A stretch of 12,810 nt of DNA from an uncultured Caulobacter sp. (GTDB lineage Bacteria > Pseudomonadota > Alphaproteobacteria > Caulobacterales > Caulobacteraceae). The notes under the pieces were generated by a model. That model was given only the letters and a program-made list of their open reading frames with translations. It had not been told where the DNA came from and ran no database searches. Shown here piece by piece: positions 1-5,975 of this stretch (positions are counted from its first letter, which is position 1; each line of letters opens with the position of its first letter). The stretch lies in assembly GCA_937991555.1 (NCBI GenBank), contig CALKHU010000237.1, positions 1 through 12,810 of the forward strand, in the 5' to 3' direction. Position numbers and translations under genes: made by a program.

Positions 1-113
1 CGAGACCGCTGTCACAACTCGTGCTCCCCTACGGCGGGCGTCTCTCTACCGCGCCGGGCTGTTCCATCTGAGCCCATCAGGCTCTGGGGGCCGGGCGGTC
101 AGCCAGACCCTCA
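1..113. other. Unassigned left edge
   Basis: I cannot assign this stretch. One plus-strand frame stays open from base 3 to a TGA at 69-71 and could be the last two dozen residues of a gene that begins outside the window, but the peptide matches nothing I recognise. A short perfect hairpin (GAGCC/GGCTC) lies at about 70-84. The strong plus-strand terminator just downstream means that something transcribed rightward ends here, either a protein gene or an RNA. Confidence 0.2.
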
Positions 114-140
114 GGGGCGCCGCGGCGCCCCTTTTTCTTT
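114..140 (+). terminator. Rho-independent terminator
   Basis: Bases 114-131 are a perfect 18-base palindrome (GGGGCGCCG and its complement), which would fold into a very stable GC hairpin. It is followed at once by TTTTTCTTT. This is the classic intrinsic terminator layout for transcription running rightward, so it closes a unit that starts left of the window. Confidence 0.8.
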
Positions 141-163
141 GGCGAGGGACCGCGGTCGCGGTC

Positions 164-355
164 CTAGAGCAGCCAGCCGCCGTCGGTGTCGCCGGGACCG
201 GTGTAGAGGTTGGGGACGCCGCCGCCGACGCCGGTGGAGGCGCGGTGGTCGCCGGTGATGGCGATCCTGAAGTCGGCCTTGCCGTCGCGGCGATGCCCGG
301 CGTCACCCAGGCCGAGATCATCGGGTTCAGGGGCGACGCCATCCAGAGCGCCATC
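164..355 (-). pseudogene. Possible C-terminal remnant of an RTX-type calcium-binding protein
   Basis: Read leftward to a TAG at 164-166, this frame gives 63 residues. They include DGKADFRIAITGDH, and the frame ends in GDTDGGWLL. The aspartate/glycine-rich, DxDGxADF-like stretch resembles the tails of hemolysin-type (RTX) secreted proteins. Upstream the same frame stays open, but it becomes arginine/proline-rich and protein-like character is lost, and I see no start codon with a ribosome binding site. It may be a decayed or frameshifted tail, or a chance frame in GC-rich DNA. The resemblance is from memory of the family, not from an alignment. Confidence 0.28.
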
Positions 356-585
356 ACGCCCGAACCGGCCGCGGACGCGGTTCCGGACTCCTGGCGCAGG
401 GCGTCCGGCCTCCCGGGATAGACGGCGCGGCCGCCCGCCGGGGCGTTCGGCCGTTGTCTTGGTGCCGTCGCCGTTCCTGCGCTACTCTCCGAGTCGCGCT
501 CGGGGATGATTGGCGATCCCGCGAAGACGTGCGGAAAGCGAGGTCGGTCTTCAGGTCGGTCGCGTACTCATTCAGAAGCTTCCCC
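356..585. other. Apparently non-coding region upstream of the HNH gene
   Basis: No convincing gene is seen on either strand; the open frames are rich in arginine, proline and alanine, as expected for random GC-rich DNA. Two structures are visible. One is a hairpin at 486-506 (CCGAG, loop TCGCG, CTCGG, extended by a wobble and two more pairs). The other is a 9-base direct repeat AGGTCGGTC at 541-549 and 553-561, about 38 bases before the HNH start. The promoter of the HNH gene should lie here, but no clear -35/-10 pair was found. Confidence 0.4.
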
Positions 586-592
586 GGGGAGG
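586..592 (+). promoter_or_regulatory. Shine-Dalgarno of the HNH gene
   Basis: GGGGAGG is followed by six bases and then ATG at 599. This decides the start, because the same frame stays open upstream to an ATG at 506 that has no comparable site. Confidence 0.7.
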
Positions 593-598
593 CGTCCG

Positions 599-1159
599 AT
601 GCAGGTGCTTAGCGCGCCGCCGTCGGGCTGGCCCGCCCTGGTGCTCAACGCCGACTACCGGCCGCTGAGCTACTACCCGCTGTCCCTCTGGCCGTGGCAG
701 GAGGTGATCAAGGCGGTGTTCCTCGAGCGCGTCGAGGTTGTCTCCACCTACGACAAGGTGATCCACAGTCCGTCGTTCGAGATGCGGCTGCCGAGCGTCG
801 TCTCCCTCAAGTCCTATGTCTCCCAGGACCGGCCGCCTGCCTTCACCCGGTTCAACCTGTTCCTGCGCGACAGCTTCGCCTGCCAGTACTGCGGGGCGGG
901 GAACGACCTGACGTTCGACCATGTGATCCCGCGCTCGCGGGGCGGGCGCACGACCTGGGAGAACATCGTCACCGCCTGCGCGCCCTGCAATCTCGCCAAG
1001 GGCGGCCGGACGCCGCGGGAGGCGCACATGCAGCCGCACCGCGGCCCGCGGCGGCCGACCATGCACGAGCTCCAGGAGCACGGCCGCCGGTTCCCGCCGG
1101 GCCACCTGCACGAGAGCTGGCTGGACTACCTCTACTGGGACATCGAGCTGGAGGCCTGA
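599..1159 (+). CDS. HNH endonuclease family protein
   Basis: The 186-residue product is a small HNH nuclease-fold protein. A zinc-ribbon pair is clear: CQYC at residues 95-98 and CAPC at 127-130. Between them is the catalytic segment FDHVIPRSRGG with H108, then N122 in the WENIV stretch and N131 in the CNLAKGG stretch, so the motif is of the H-N-N kind. The N-terminal part (residues 13-75, ALVLNADYRPLS onward) matches the conserved leader of a family that is widespread as a single chromosomal copy in alphaproteobacteria. The cellular role of that family is unknown to me; by fold it should nick or cut DNA. No restriction or phage genes surround it, which argues against a restriction enzyme. 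It converges with the small membrane gene on the other strand, with stops four bases apart. Confidence 0.88.
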   Translation: MQVLSAPPSGWPALVLNADYRPLSYYPLSLWPWQEVIKAVFLERVEVVSTYDKVIHSPSFEMRLPSVVSLKSYVSQDRPPAFTRFNLFLRDSFACQYCGAGNDLTFDHVIPRSRGGRTTWENIVTACAPCNLAKGGRTPREAHMQPHRGPRRPTMHELQEHGRRFPPGHLHESWLDYLYWDIELEA

Positions 1160-1163
1160 CGCC

Positions 1164-1286
1164 TCACGCGAGCCAGAGGGTCAGGCTCATGAGCAGCACG
1201 CTGACGCCGACGCCCGCGAGGCAGGCGATCGACAGCGGATCGTCGCGAAGGCGCAGCGTCGCGGGGTCCGTGTTCTGCTCGTGCAT
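1164..1286 (-). CDS. 40-residue single-pass membrane protein
   Basis: This frame encodes a 40-residue protein. The first 17 residues are hydrophilic (MHEQNTDPATLRLRDDP) and the rest is a hydrophobic helix from about residue 18 to the end (SIACLAGVGVSVLLMSL, then TLWLA). It would be a tail-anchored or single-pass inner-membrane protein. The start is supported by GGAGGA at 1291-1296, four bases before ATG. The gene lies opposite and just after the HNH gene and is divergent from the PilZ gene. I do not recognise the family. The strong ribosome binding site, the lack of another gene in the 260-base gap and the textbook amphipathic layout make a real gene likely. Confidence 0.72.
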   Translation of the reverse strand: MHEQNTDPATLRLRDDPLSIACLAGVGVSVLLMSLTLWLA

Positions 1287-1370
1287 GGGATCCTCCAACC
1301 CGGTCCAGGCCAGCCGAACGAACCCGGGCGACGACCGTTCCCGCTCTCCACAGGCAAAAACGGACCCGGG

Positions 1371-1399
1371 GAAAACGCTCCGGGAGAACAGGTTGTCAA
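1371..1399 (-). promoter_or_regulatory. Candidate promoter of the small membrane gene
   Basis: Reading leftward, a perfect TTGACA lies at 1394-1399 and GTTTTC at 1371-1376, with a 17-base spacer. The -35 is exact and the -10 is poor. It sits in the divergent gap between the 40-residue membrane gene and the PilZ gene. Confidence 0.3.
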
Positions 1400-1422
1400 C
1401 GTTCGGACGCTACGCCGGACTC

Positions 1423-1782
1423 ATGGAAGCCCGTAACATCGCAAGGACCACCGCAGACCCCATTCAGCGCCGGAGCCGGCCGCGCGGCCGCTCGCTCCTC
1501 GCCGGCAAGGTTGCGAGCCGCGACGCCAGCCTGACGGTCGACTGCGTCATCCGCAACCTGACCCCTGACGGGGCCATGGTCGAGATGTCGGCGCCGCATC
1601 TGGTGCCGAACGAGCTCCACCTCATGCAGGTGAGCGAGGGCGTCGCATGGGACGCCGAGGTGCGCTGGCGGCGGGGCAACCGGGTGGGCCTCAAGCTCGG
1701 CGCGCGCCACGACCTGCGCGAGACTACCGACAGGCAGCTGCGGGCCCTGCGCGCCATCTGGAGCGTCATGGCGCTGCGCTGA
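1423..1782 (+). CDS. PilZ domain protein
   Basis: A single PilZ domain fills almost all of this 119-residue protein. PilZ domains bind cyclic di-GMP and relay it to motility, adhesion or envelope functions. The RxxxR binding motif is at residues 19-23 (RPRGR), and the second motif, [DN]x[ST]xxG, is NLTPDG at 45-50. The later strand WRRGNRVGLKL (82-92) is typical of the barrel's final part. No second domain or membrane segment is present, so it is a stand-alone adaptor. The frame stays open upstream. ATG at 1423 was chosen because the PilZ fold begins soon after it, but a TTG at 1393 preceded by GGGAGAACAGG is a possible longer start. No good ribosome binding site precedes the ATG. Confidence 0.85.
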   Translation: MEARNIARTTADPIQRRSRPRGRSLLAGKVASRDASLTVDCVIRNLTPDGAMVEMSAPHLVPNELHLMQVSEGVAWDAEVRWRRGNRVGLKLGARHDLRETTDRQLRALRAIWSVMALR

Positions 1783-1801
1783 CGAGCGCTGTTCCCCCCT
1801 T

Positions 1802-1821
1802 TCGGGCGGTTCGCCGCCCGA
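1802..1821 (+). terminator. UUCG-tetraloop hairpin after the PilZ gene
   Basis: TCGGGCGG and CCGCCCGA form a perfect 8-base stem closed by a TTCG tetraloop, one of the most stable RNA hairpins known. It starts 20 bases after the PilZ stop and ends 40 bases before the next start. No T-run follows, so it may act as a weak terminator or as a 3'-end stabiliser. Confidence 0.45.
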
Positions 1822-1861
1822 CGGACGCGGGCATGCTGGACCGGTCACCTGGGAGGTCCTC

Positions 1862-2305
1862 ATGCGCGGCATCTTGATCGCGGGCGCCGCCACGGCGAGC
1901 CTGATGGCGGCCTTGCCGGCCGCGGCCGGGACTCCGGCCGGGACGATGGCCGAGTTCGGCCTGATCGGAGAATGGTCGAAGGCCTGCGCCAGCCCGGTCA
2001 GCGAGGCCAACACCCGCAGCATCTTCGAAGCCTTGCCGGACGGGACCGCCCGCCTGACGCTCAGCTTCGGCACGGCGGGAGAGATCGTCTACACCGTCAC
2101 CAAGGCGAGGATCCTCTCCCGCCAGCTCATCGTCATCAGCGAGACCAACGCCTCGGGCCAGCCGGCGGATGTGACGATCGCGATGGACGGCCGGCGCACG
2201 CGGGTCATCGCCTCACGCGACCCGTCGATCAACCAGACCTTCATCGCCGCCGGCGTGCTGCTGTCGTCCGGCCGCGAGACGAACTGGGAAACCCGCTGCC
2301 CCTAG
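1862..2305 (+). CDS. Secreted protein of unknown function (first of a tandem pair)
   Basis: The 147-residue product has a clear signal peptide (MRGIL, then a hydrophobic run to ALPAAAG, cleavage near residue 22), so it is exported to the periplasm or beyond. The mature part carries two cysteines, one in EWSKACASP near its start and one two residues from the end (ETRCP), which could form a disulfide. Conserved blocks shared with the next gene are FGL-G--SK-C--P, ARILS, RVI-SRDP and AAGVLLSSGRET. The start is backed by GGGAGG at 1851-1856. I do not recognise the family and assign no function. The sequence repeats the layout of its downstream neighbour and is clearly its paralogue. Confidence 0.82.
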   Translation: MRGILIAGAATASLMAALPAAAGTPAGTMAEFGLIGEWSKACASPVSEANTRSIFEALPDGTARLTLSFGTAGEIVYTVTKARILSRQLIVISETNASGQPADVTIAMDGRRTRVIASRDPSINQTFIAAGVLLSSGRETNWETRCP

Positions 2306-2346
2306 GGCGGCGTCGGTCGCCCTCAGCGCCCCAACCGGAGACGTCC

Positions 2347-2784
2347 ATGATCCGCTTCGCCATCGTCGCAGCCGTCGCGCTCTCGGCCATGCCGGCGGCC
2401 GCCTCGGCCGAAGACGCCGCGACCACGCTCAGGCGCTTCGGCCTGCCCGGCGTCTACTCGAAGGACTGCGCCCAGCCCGCCTCCTTCGCCAACCCCCACA
2501 CGCGCTACGAGGCGCAGGGCGACGGCACGGTCAGGCTGGTCTACGACGCCGGCGGCAGCCAGTCGGGCTATGTCGTGAACTCGGCCCGGATCCTCTCGCC
2601 CGCGATCATCGCGATGGAGGAGGTCAGCGACGGCGGGCTGCCGTTCCAGGTCGTCCTGACCCTCGACGGCAAGCGGATCCGGGTGATCGAGTCGCGCGAC
2701 CCGAGGAGCGGCCGGGCCTATATCTCCGGCGGCGTGCTGGTCGCCAACGGCCGCGAAACCGGCTGGGAATCCCGCTGCCGGTAG
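2347..2784 (+). CDS. Secreted protein of unknown function (second of a tandem pair)
   Basis: This 145-residue exported protein is a paralogue of the preceding gene, 41 bases upstream, and is probably co-transcribed with it. The signal peptide ends near AAASAED, around residue 21. Shared blocks in the same order are RFGLPGVYSKDCAQP, SARILS, RIRVIESRDP, ISGGVLVANGRET and the final ESRCR. Both paralogues keep one cysteine near the mature N-terminus and one at the extreme C-terminus. GGAG at 2336-2339 supports the ATG. The divergence is spread over the middle of the protein while the ends stay fixed, which suggests an old duplication with both copies under selection. Function unknown. Confidence 0.82.
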   Translation: MIRFAIVAAVALSAMPAAASAEDAATTLRRFGLPGVYSKDCAQPASFANPHTRYEAQGDGTVRLVYDAGGSQSGYVVNSARILSPAIIAMEEVSDGGLPFQVVLTLDGKRIRVIESRDPRSGRAYISGGVLVANGRETGWESRCR

Positions 2785-2799
2785 GACGGTGAGCAGCTG

Positions 2800-2940
2800 T
2801 CACGCCACGGTGGGCGAAACCTCGGGGTCGATCGGCGGCGCCGGTTGCGGTTCGGTCGGCAGGTCGGGATCCACCTCCGGCGGCGTCGGGTCGAAAGGCG
2901 GCGCGGGATCGGGCAGGGGGACTTGCTCGGGATCGGGCAT
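2800..2940 (-). CDS. 46-residue proline/aspartate-rich protein
   Basis: This encodes a 46-residue acidic, proline-rich peptide beginning MPDPEQVPLPDPAPPFDPTP. Almost every second or third residue is proline, with regularly spaced aspartate and glutamate, and there is no cysteine, signal peptide or membrane helix. It is expected to be disordered. The ribosome binding site GGAGG at 2946-2950 sits five bases before ATG, which argues that the frame is used. It follows coq7 on the same strand by 42 bases and may be the last gene of that operon. No function can be given. Several similarly open frames overlap it, as usual in such DNA, but only this one has a good start. Confidence 0.6.
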   Translation of the reverse strand: MPDPEQVPLPDPAPPFDPTPPEVDPDLPTEPQPAPPIDPEVSPTVA

Positions 2941-2982
2941 GGGAACCTCCGCCACCGCAACCCGCGAGGCCGGGCCGGGTTC

Positions 2983-3540
2983 CTAGATCTTCTCGCTGAT
3001 CCTGATCGCAGCCTTGCAGCCGGCCTGGATCACGGCGGCGAGCAACGGGTAGCCGACGGCGTCCCGCGCGCCTTCCTCGATGGCGATGTCGCGGTGCGCG
3101 AGCTCCTCGTCGCGGAACTTCGCCAGCTCGGCGGCCAGCTCCGGATCCCGGCCGGCCAGCTCCGCGATCTGCGAGGCGTAGTGTTCCTCGATCACCGTCT
3201 CGACCGCCTCGGTGCAGGCGTGGGCGGCCTTCTCGCCCATCAGGGCGGTTCCGGCGCCGAGCACAAAGCCGGCGGCGCGCCAGAGCGGCGCCATCAGCGT
3301 CGGCCGGACCCGGTGTTCATTCAGCAGGGCGTCGAAGCGGGCGAGGTGGACGGCCTCGTGACCCTCCATCTCTTCCAGCTGGGCGGCGGTGCGCTGGCGG
3401 CCGCGGGCCTTGTCCATCACCGCGCGCTGGCCGCGATAGATATGGACCGCGCCGAGCTCGCCGGCGTGGTCGACGCGCAGGATCTCGGCCAGGCGGGCCT
3501 TGACCGCGCCGCGGCCGGGGCGCGGGGGGATCGCGGTCAT
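2983..3540 (-). CDS. coq7: Demethoxyubiquinone hydroxylase (COQ7 family)
   Basis: COQ7 is a di-iron monooxygenase that hydroxylates demethoxyubiquinone, a late step in ubiquinone synthesis at the inner membrane. The 185-residue protein shows the expected iron-binding carboxylate/histidine set: E28 in DHAGELGA, ExxH at E62-H65 (EAVHLARF), E114 in AVETVIEEHY and E146-H149 in DEELAHRD. Its length is that of the compact bacterial form, with one ferritin-like domain. ATG at 3540 overlaps the dsbB stop as ATGA and has AAGGA six bases upstream. An ATG two codons earlier has no room for a ribosome binding site. Coupling to dsbB is functionally sensible because DsbB is reoxidised by ubiquinone. Confidence 0.93.
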   Translation of the reverse strand: MTAIPPRPGRGAVKARLAEILRVDHAGELGAVHIYRGQRAVMDKARGRQRTAAQLEEMEGHEAVHLARFDALLNEHRVRPTLMAPLWRAAGFVLGAGTALMGEKAAHACTEAVETVIEEHYASQIAELAGRDPELAAELAKFRDEELAHRDIAIEEGARDAVGYPLLAAVIQAGCKAAIRISEKI

Positions 3541-4049
3541 GCCCATTCCTTTCGGGTGGCGACGAAGCTGAGGACCGCCAGCTTCAGCGAGATCAGCGCG
3601 TTCCAGCCGGCCATCGAGAGGCCGAGGAACACCCACAGCGCCTTGTCGCAGGACGGCGGCGCGATGCGGTCCTCGCCCCGCATGACCGCGGCCATGTCGG
3701 CGGCGCTCACGGCCGAGCCGCCGCCGGCGCAGACGGTCGGTCCCGGCCACCAGCCCCACTCGGCGCCGGCGTGGTAGGCGGCGACCGCGACCCCGACCAG
3801 GAAGATCACCCCCAGCAGGGCGTTGGCCGGCCGCCGCAGGTTCGCGCCGAAACGCGTGCGCACCAGCAGCATGGCGGCCAGGGCCACCCAGAGCGCCGCC
3901 CAGTAGACCTCGCGCTGCTTGAGGCAGAGGTAGCAGGGGGCGAGGCCGCCGATCTTCTCGAACCCGTGCGCGATGGCCAGCATCAACGCCGAGGCCAGGA
4001 ACGCAGTGGTGCGCCAGCGGGACAGGAAGAAGGCGTAGAGTTGCGTCAT
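3537..4049 (-). CDS. dsbB: Disulfide bond formation protein B (DsbB)
   Basis: DsbB is the inner-membrane oxidase that recharges the periplasmic disulfide donor DsbA and passes electrons to ubiquinone. From the chosen start the protein has 170 residues and four hydrophobic segments (about 11-29, 45-65, 76-93 and 137-163). The first redox pair is C39-Y-L-C42 in the first periplasmic loop, and the second pair is C107 and C134 in the second loop. This is the arrangement of the alphaproteobacterial DsbB family. The start is uncertain: ATG at 4067 and GTG at 4085 are in frame upstream and none has a strong ribosome binding site. I chose ATG at 4049 because it leaves a normal short N-terminus before the first helix. 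The gene lies between exoD and coq7 in a tight operon. Confidence 0.9.
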   Translation of the reverse strand: MTQLYAFFLSRWRTTAFLASALMLAIAHGFEKIGGLAPCYLCLKQREVYWAALWVALAAMLLVRTRFGANLRRPANALLGVIFLVGVAVAAYHAGAEWGWWPGPTVCAGGGSAVSAADMAAVMRGEDRIAPPSCDKALWVFLGLSMAGWNALISLKLAVLSFVATRKEWA

Positions 4050-4088
4050 GCCCGACATATTGGCCATCGCCGGTCCGCCGTCCACGGG

Positions 4089-4766
4089 TCAGCCGCCGAA
4101 CAGCGACGAAAACCAGTCGACCAGGGCCTGGCCCCCGAACCGCTCGAACAGTCTGACGGCCCAGGTTGCGCCGAAGGCCAGCCCCAGGGCGACCGCGACG
4201 AGGGCCGTCACCCAGGCCAGGGCGATGGCCTCGCCGACGATGACGAACAGGCCGTCACGCTGGATCAGGCCGGCGGCGATCAGCGACAGGCCGAGCGACG
4301 GCACGGAGTTGGTCATCGGCAGGATGATGGTCAGGGTCGCGAGGATCATCATCACCGCCGCCAGCCGCTCGCCGAGGCCCGAGGTCAGCAGTCGGAGGCG
4401 CGGCTTCGACAGCCGCTCGATCCAGCGCATCCGCTTGTCGGCGAAATCGGCCATGCGGCCGAGCCATTCGCGGGAGATCCGGCGCTCCAGCCAGGCGGCG
4501 GGCAACCAGGGCTCCCGCCGGCCGACCAGCATCTGGCCGGCGAGCAGGATGATCGGCACGCCGACGATCTGCGGCACGCCGTACAGCGCCGGCACCAGGC
4601 AGGGAATGGCGAGGATCAGGATCACGATCCCGAACGCCCGCTCGTCCAGCCGGTCGAGGACATCGCCCAGCGACAGCCCCTCGTCGCCGGCGTCCCGCGC
4701 CATGGCGATGACGACATTGACAAAGCTTCGGCTGGGGTCGTCGCGAAAGCGGTCGGGCTGGGTCAT
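4089..4766 (-). CDS. exoD: ExoD family membrane protein
   Basis: The 225-residue product matches the ExoD family, named after a Rhizobium gene needed for normal exopolysaccharide production. The biochemical role of the family is unknown. The N-terminal 40 residues are soluble (GLSLGDVLDRLDERAFG is characteristic). Helices follow at about 45-65 and 68-82, with the proline-rich turn PCLVPALYGVPQIVGVPI between them. A soluble loop (85-130) comes next, then helices at 135-155, 157-180 and 187-210. TNSVPSLGLSLIAAGLIQRDG is the second typical block. No Shine-Dalgarno precedes ATG at 4766, and a -10-like element lies so close that a leaderless transcript is possible. It is first in the exoD-dsbB-coq7 run. 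Confidence 0.87.
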   Translation of the reverse strand: MTQPDRFRDDPSRSFVNVVIAMARDAGDEGLSLGDVLDRLDERAFGIVILILAIPCLVPALYGVPQIVGVPIILLAGQMLVGRREPWLPAAWLERRISREWLGRMADFADKRMRWIERLSKPRLRLLTSGLGERLAAVMMILATLTIILPMTNSVPSLGLSLIAAGLIQRDGLFVIVGEAIALAWVTALVAVALGLAFGATWAVRLFERFGGQALVDWFSSLFGG

Positions 4767-4773
4767 GGGCGTT

Positions 4774-4802
4774 CTATTAGGCAGCGGCGCGGCGCGGGTC
4801 GA
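4774..4802 (-). promoter_or_regulatory. Candidate promoter of exoD, possibly leaderless
   Basis: Reading leftward, TCGACC at 4797-4802 and TAATAG at 4774-4779 are separated by 17 bases, and the -10-like element ends seven bases before the exoD ATG. Transcription would then start at or next to the start codon, which fits the missing ribosome binding site. Both elements match the consensus only partly. Confidence 0.35.
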
Positions 4803-4824
4803 GCCTTCCGGGGGCTGACCCGGT

Positions 4825-4842
4825 TAGTTTCATATGTTACCA
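4825..4842. promoter_or_regulatory. Candidate operator/promoter element upstream of hppD
   Basis: TAGTTTCATATGTTACCA is an AT-rich island in the GC-rich gap between exoD and hppD. It is an imperfect palindrome centred on CATATG with six of nine base pairs matching. MarR-family dimers usually bind such 16-20 base palindromes, and a marR gene ends the downstream operon. CTGACCC at 4815-4821 and GTTACCAG at 4836-4843, 14 bases apart, loosely fit a Caulobacter-type housekeeping promoter overlapping the palindrome. No second copy was seen elsewhere in the window. Confidence 0.4.
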
Positions 4843-4889
4843 GATCGCCGACCCCTCCCTTGTGGCCCCCTCGATCCGCGGAGACTGCG

Positions 4890-5975
4890 ATGAACGCCCA
4901 ACCGAAAGCCGACCTGTTCGACAATCCGCTCGGCACCGACGGCTTCGAATTCGTCGAGTTCACCTCGCCCGAGCCCGAGGCCCTGAAGGCCCTGTTCGAG
5001 TCGATGGGCTTCACGGCCGTCGCCCGGCACCGGTCCAAGAACGTGCTCCGCTTCCGCCAGGGCGACATCAACTTCATCCTGAACATGGAGCCGGAGGGCC
5101 AGCCGGCCGAGTTCCGCGCGGCCCACGGTCCGTCCGCCAACGCCATGGCCTTCCGCGTGCGCGACGCCGCCAAGGCCTTCAGGATGGCCGTCGAGCGCGG
5201 GGCCAAGCCGGTGACCGGCCCGGTCGGGCCGATGGAGCTGAACATCCCGGCCATCGAGGGCATCGGCGGCACCAACCTCTATCTGGTCGACCGGTATGGC
5301 GCGCAGGAGATCTATGACGTCGACTTCGTGCCGATTCCCGGCGCCGAGGAGGCGGAAGCGAAGAACAGCGTCGGCCTCACCTACCTCGACCACCTGACCC
5401 ACAACGTCTTCCGGGGCGGGATGGCGAAATGGGCTGAGTTCTACGAGCGCGTCTTCAACTTCCGCGAGATCCGCTACTTCGACATCGAGGGAAAGGTCAC
5501 GGGCCTGTTCTCCAAGGCGATGACCAGCCCGGACGGCAAGATCCGCATCCCGCTCAACGAGAGCCAGGACGACCAGAGCCAGATTGAGGAGTTCCTCCGC
5601 GACTACAAGGGCGAGGGCATCCAGCACCTGGCCTTCGGGACGGACGACATCTTCGCGACCGTGGAGACGCTGAAGGCGCGCGGCGTGAAGTTCCAGTCGA
5701 CCCCGGACAGCTACTACGAACTGCTCGACGCCCGCGTGAAGGACCACGGCGAGGACACCGCCCGCCTGCATCGGCTGAACATCCTGCTCGACGGCGCCCC
5801 GACCGAGGGCCAGGGCCTGCTGCTGCAGATCTTCACCGAGAACCAGGTCGGTCCGATCTTCTTCGAGATCATCCAGCGCAAGGGCAACGAGGGTTTCGGC
5901 GAGGGCAACTTCAAGGCCCTGTTCGAGTCGATCGAGCTCGACCAGATCCGTCGCGGCGTGGTGAAGGCGGACTAG
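4890..5975 (+). CDS. hppD: 4-hydroxyphenylpyruvate dioxygenase
   Basis: This Fe(II) enzyme converts 4-hydroxyphenylpyruvate and oxygen to homogentisate and CO2 in the cytoplasm. It is the entry to homogentisate in tyrosine and phenylalanine breakdown. The 361 residues match the usual bacterial length. Two vicinal-oxygen-chelate domains are present, and the metal ligands are H168 (YLDHLTHN), H246 (IQHLAFGTDD) and E326 (IFFEIIQRKG). The spacing agrees with the well-studied Pseudomonas enzyme. The GFGEGNFKALFESIE tail, which closes over the active site, is complete. GGAG at 4880-4883 lies six bases before ATG; the frame is open far upstream, but that part runs through the minus-strand operon and is not coding. 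It is monocistronic by position, with its promoter in the exoD gap. Confidence 0.97.
   Translation: MNAQPKADLFDNPLGTDGFEFVEFTSPEPEALKALFESMGFTAVARHRSKNVLRFRQGDINFILNMEPEGQPAEFRAAHGPSANAMAFRVRDAAKAFRMAVERGAKPVTGPVGPMELNIPAIEGIGGTNLYLVDRYGAQEIYDVDFVPIPGAEEAEAKNSVGLTYLDHLTHNVFRGGMAKWAEFYERVFNFREIRYFDIEGKVTGLFSKAMTSPDGKIRIPLNESQDDQSQIEEFLRDYKGEGIQHLAFGTDDIFATVETLKARGVKFQSTPDSYYELLDARVKDHGEDTARLHRLNILLDGAPTEGQGLLLQIFTENQVGPIFFEIIQRKGNEGFGEGNFKALFESIELDQIRRGVVKAD

Noticed and set aside
1..113. Part of a structured RNA gene (tRNA, SRP RNA, tmRNA or RNase P RNA) before the terminator
   Set aside because: I looked for their conserved cores and found none; the hairpin GAGCC/GGCTC alone is not enough.
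599..1159. HNH gene as a homing endonuclease or part of a restriction system
   Set aside because: No intron, intein, methylase or phage gene is nearby, and the sequence fits the common stand-alone chromosomal family.
3771..4889. An in-frame extension of hppD far upstream on the plus strand
   Set aside because: It runs antisense through dsbB and exoD and reads as low-complexity Gln/Gly/Arg/Asp. The family length and the ribosome binding site at 4880 fix the start at 4890.
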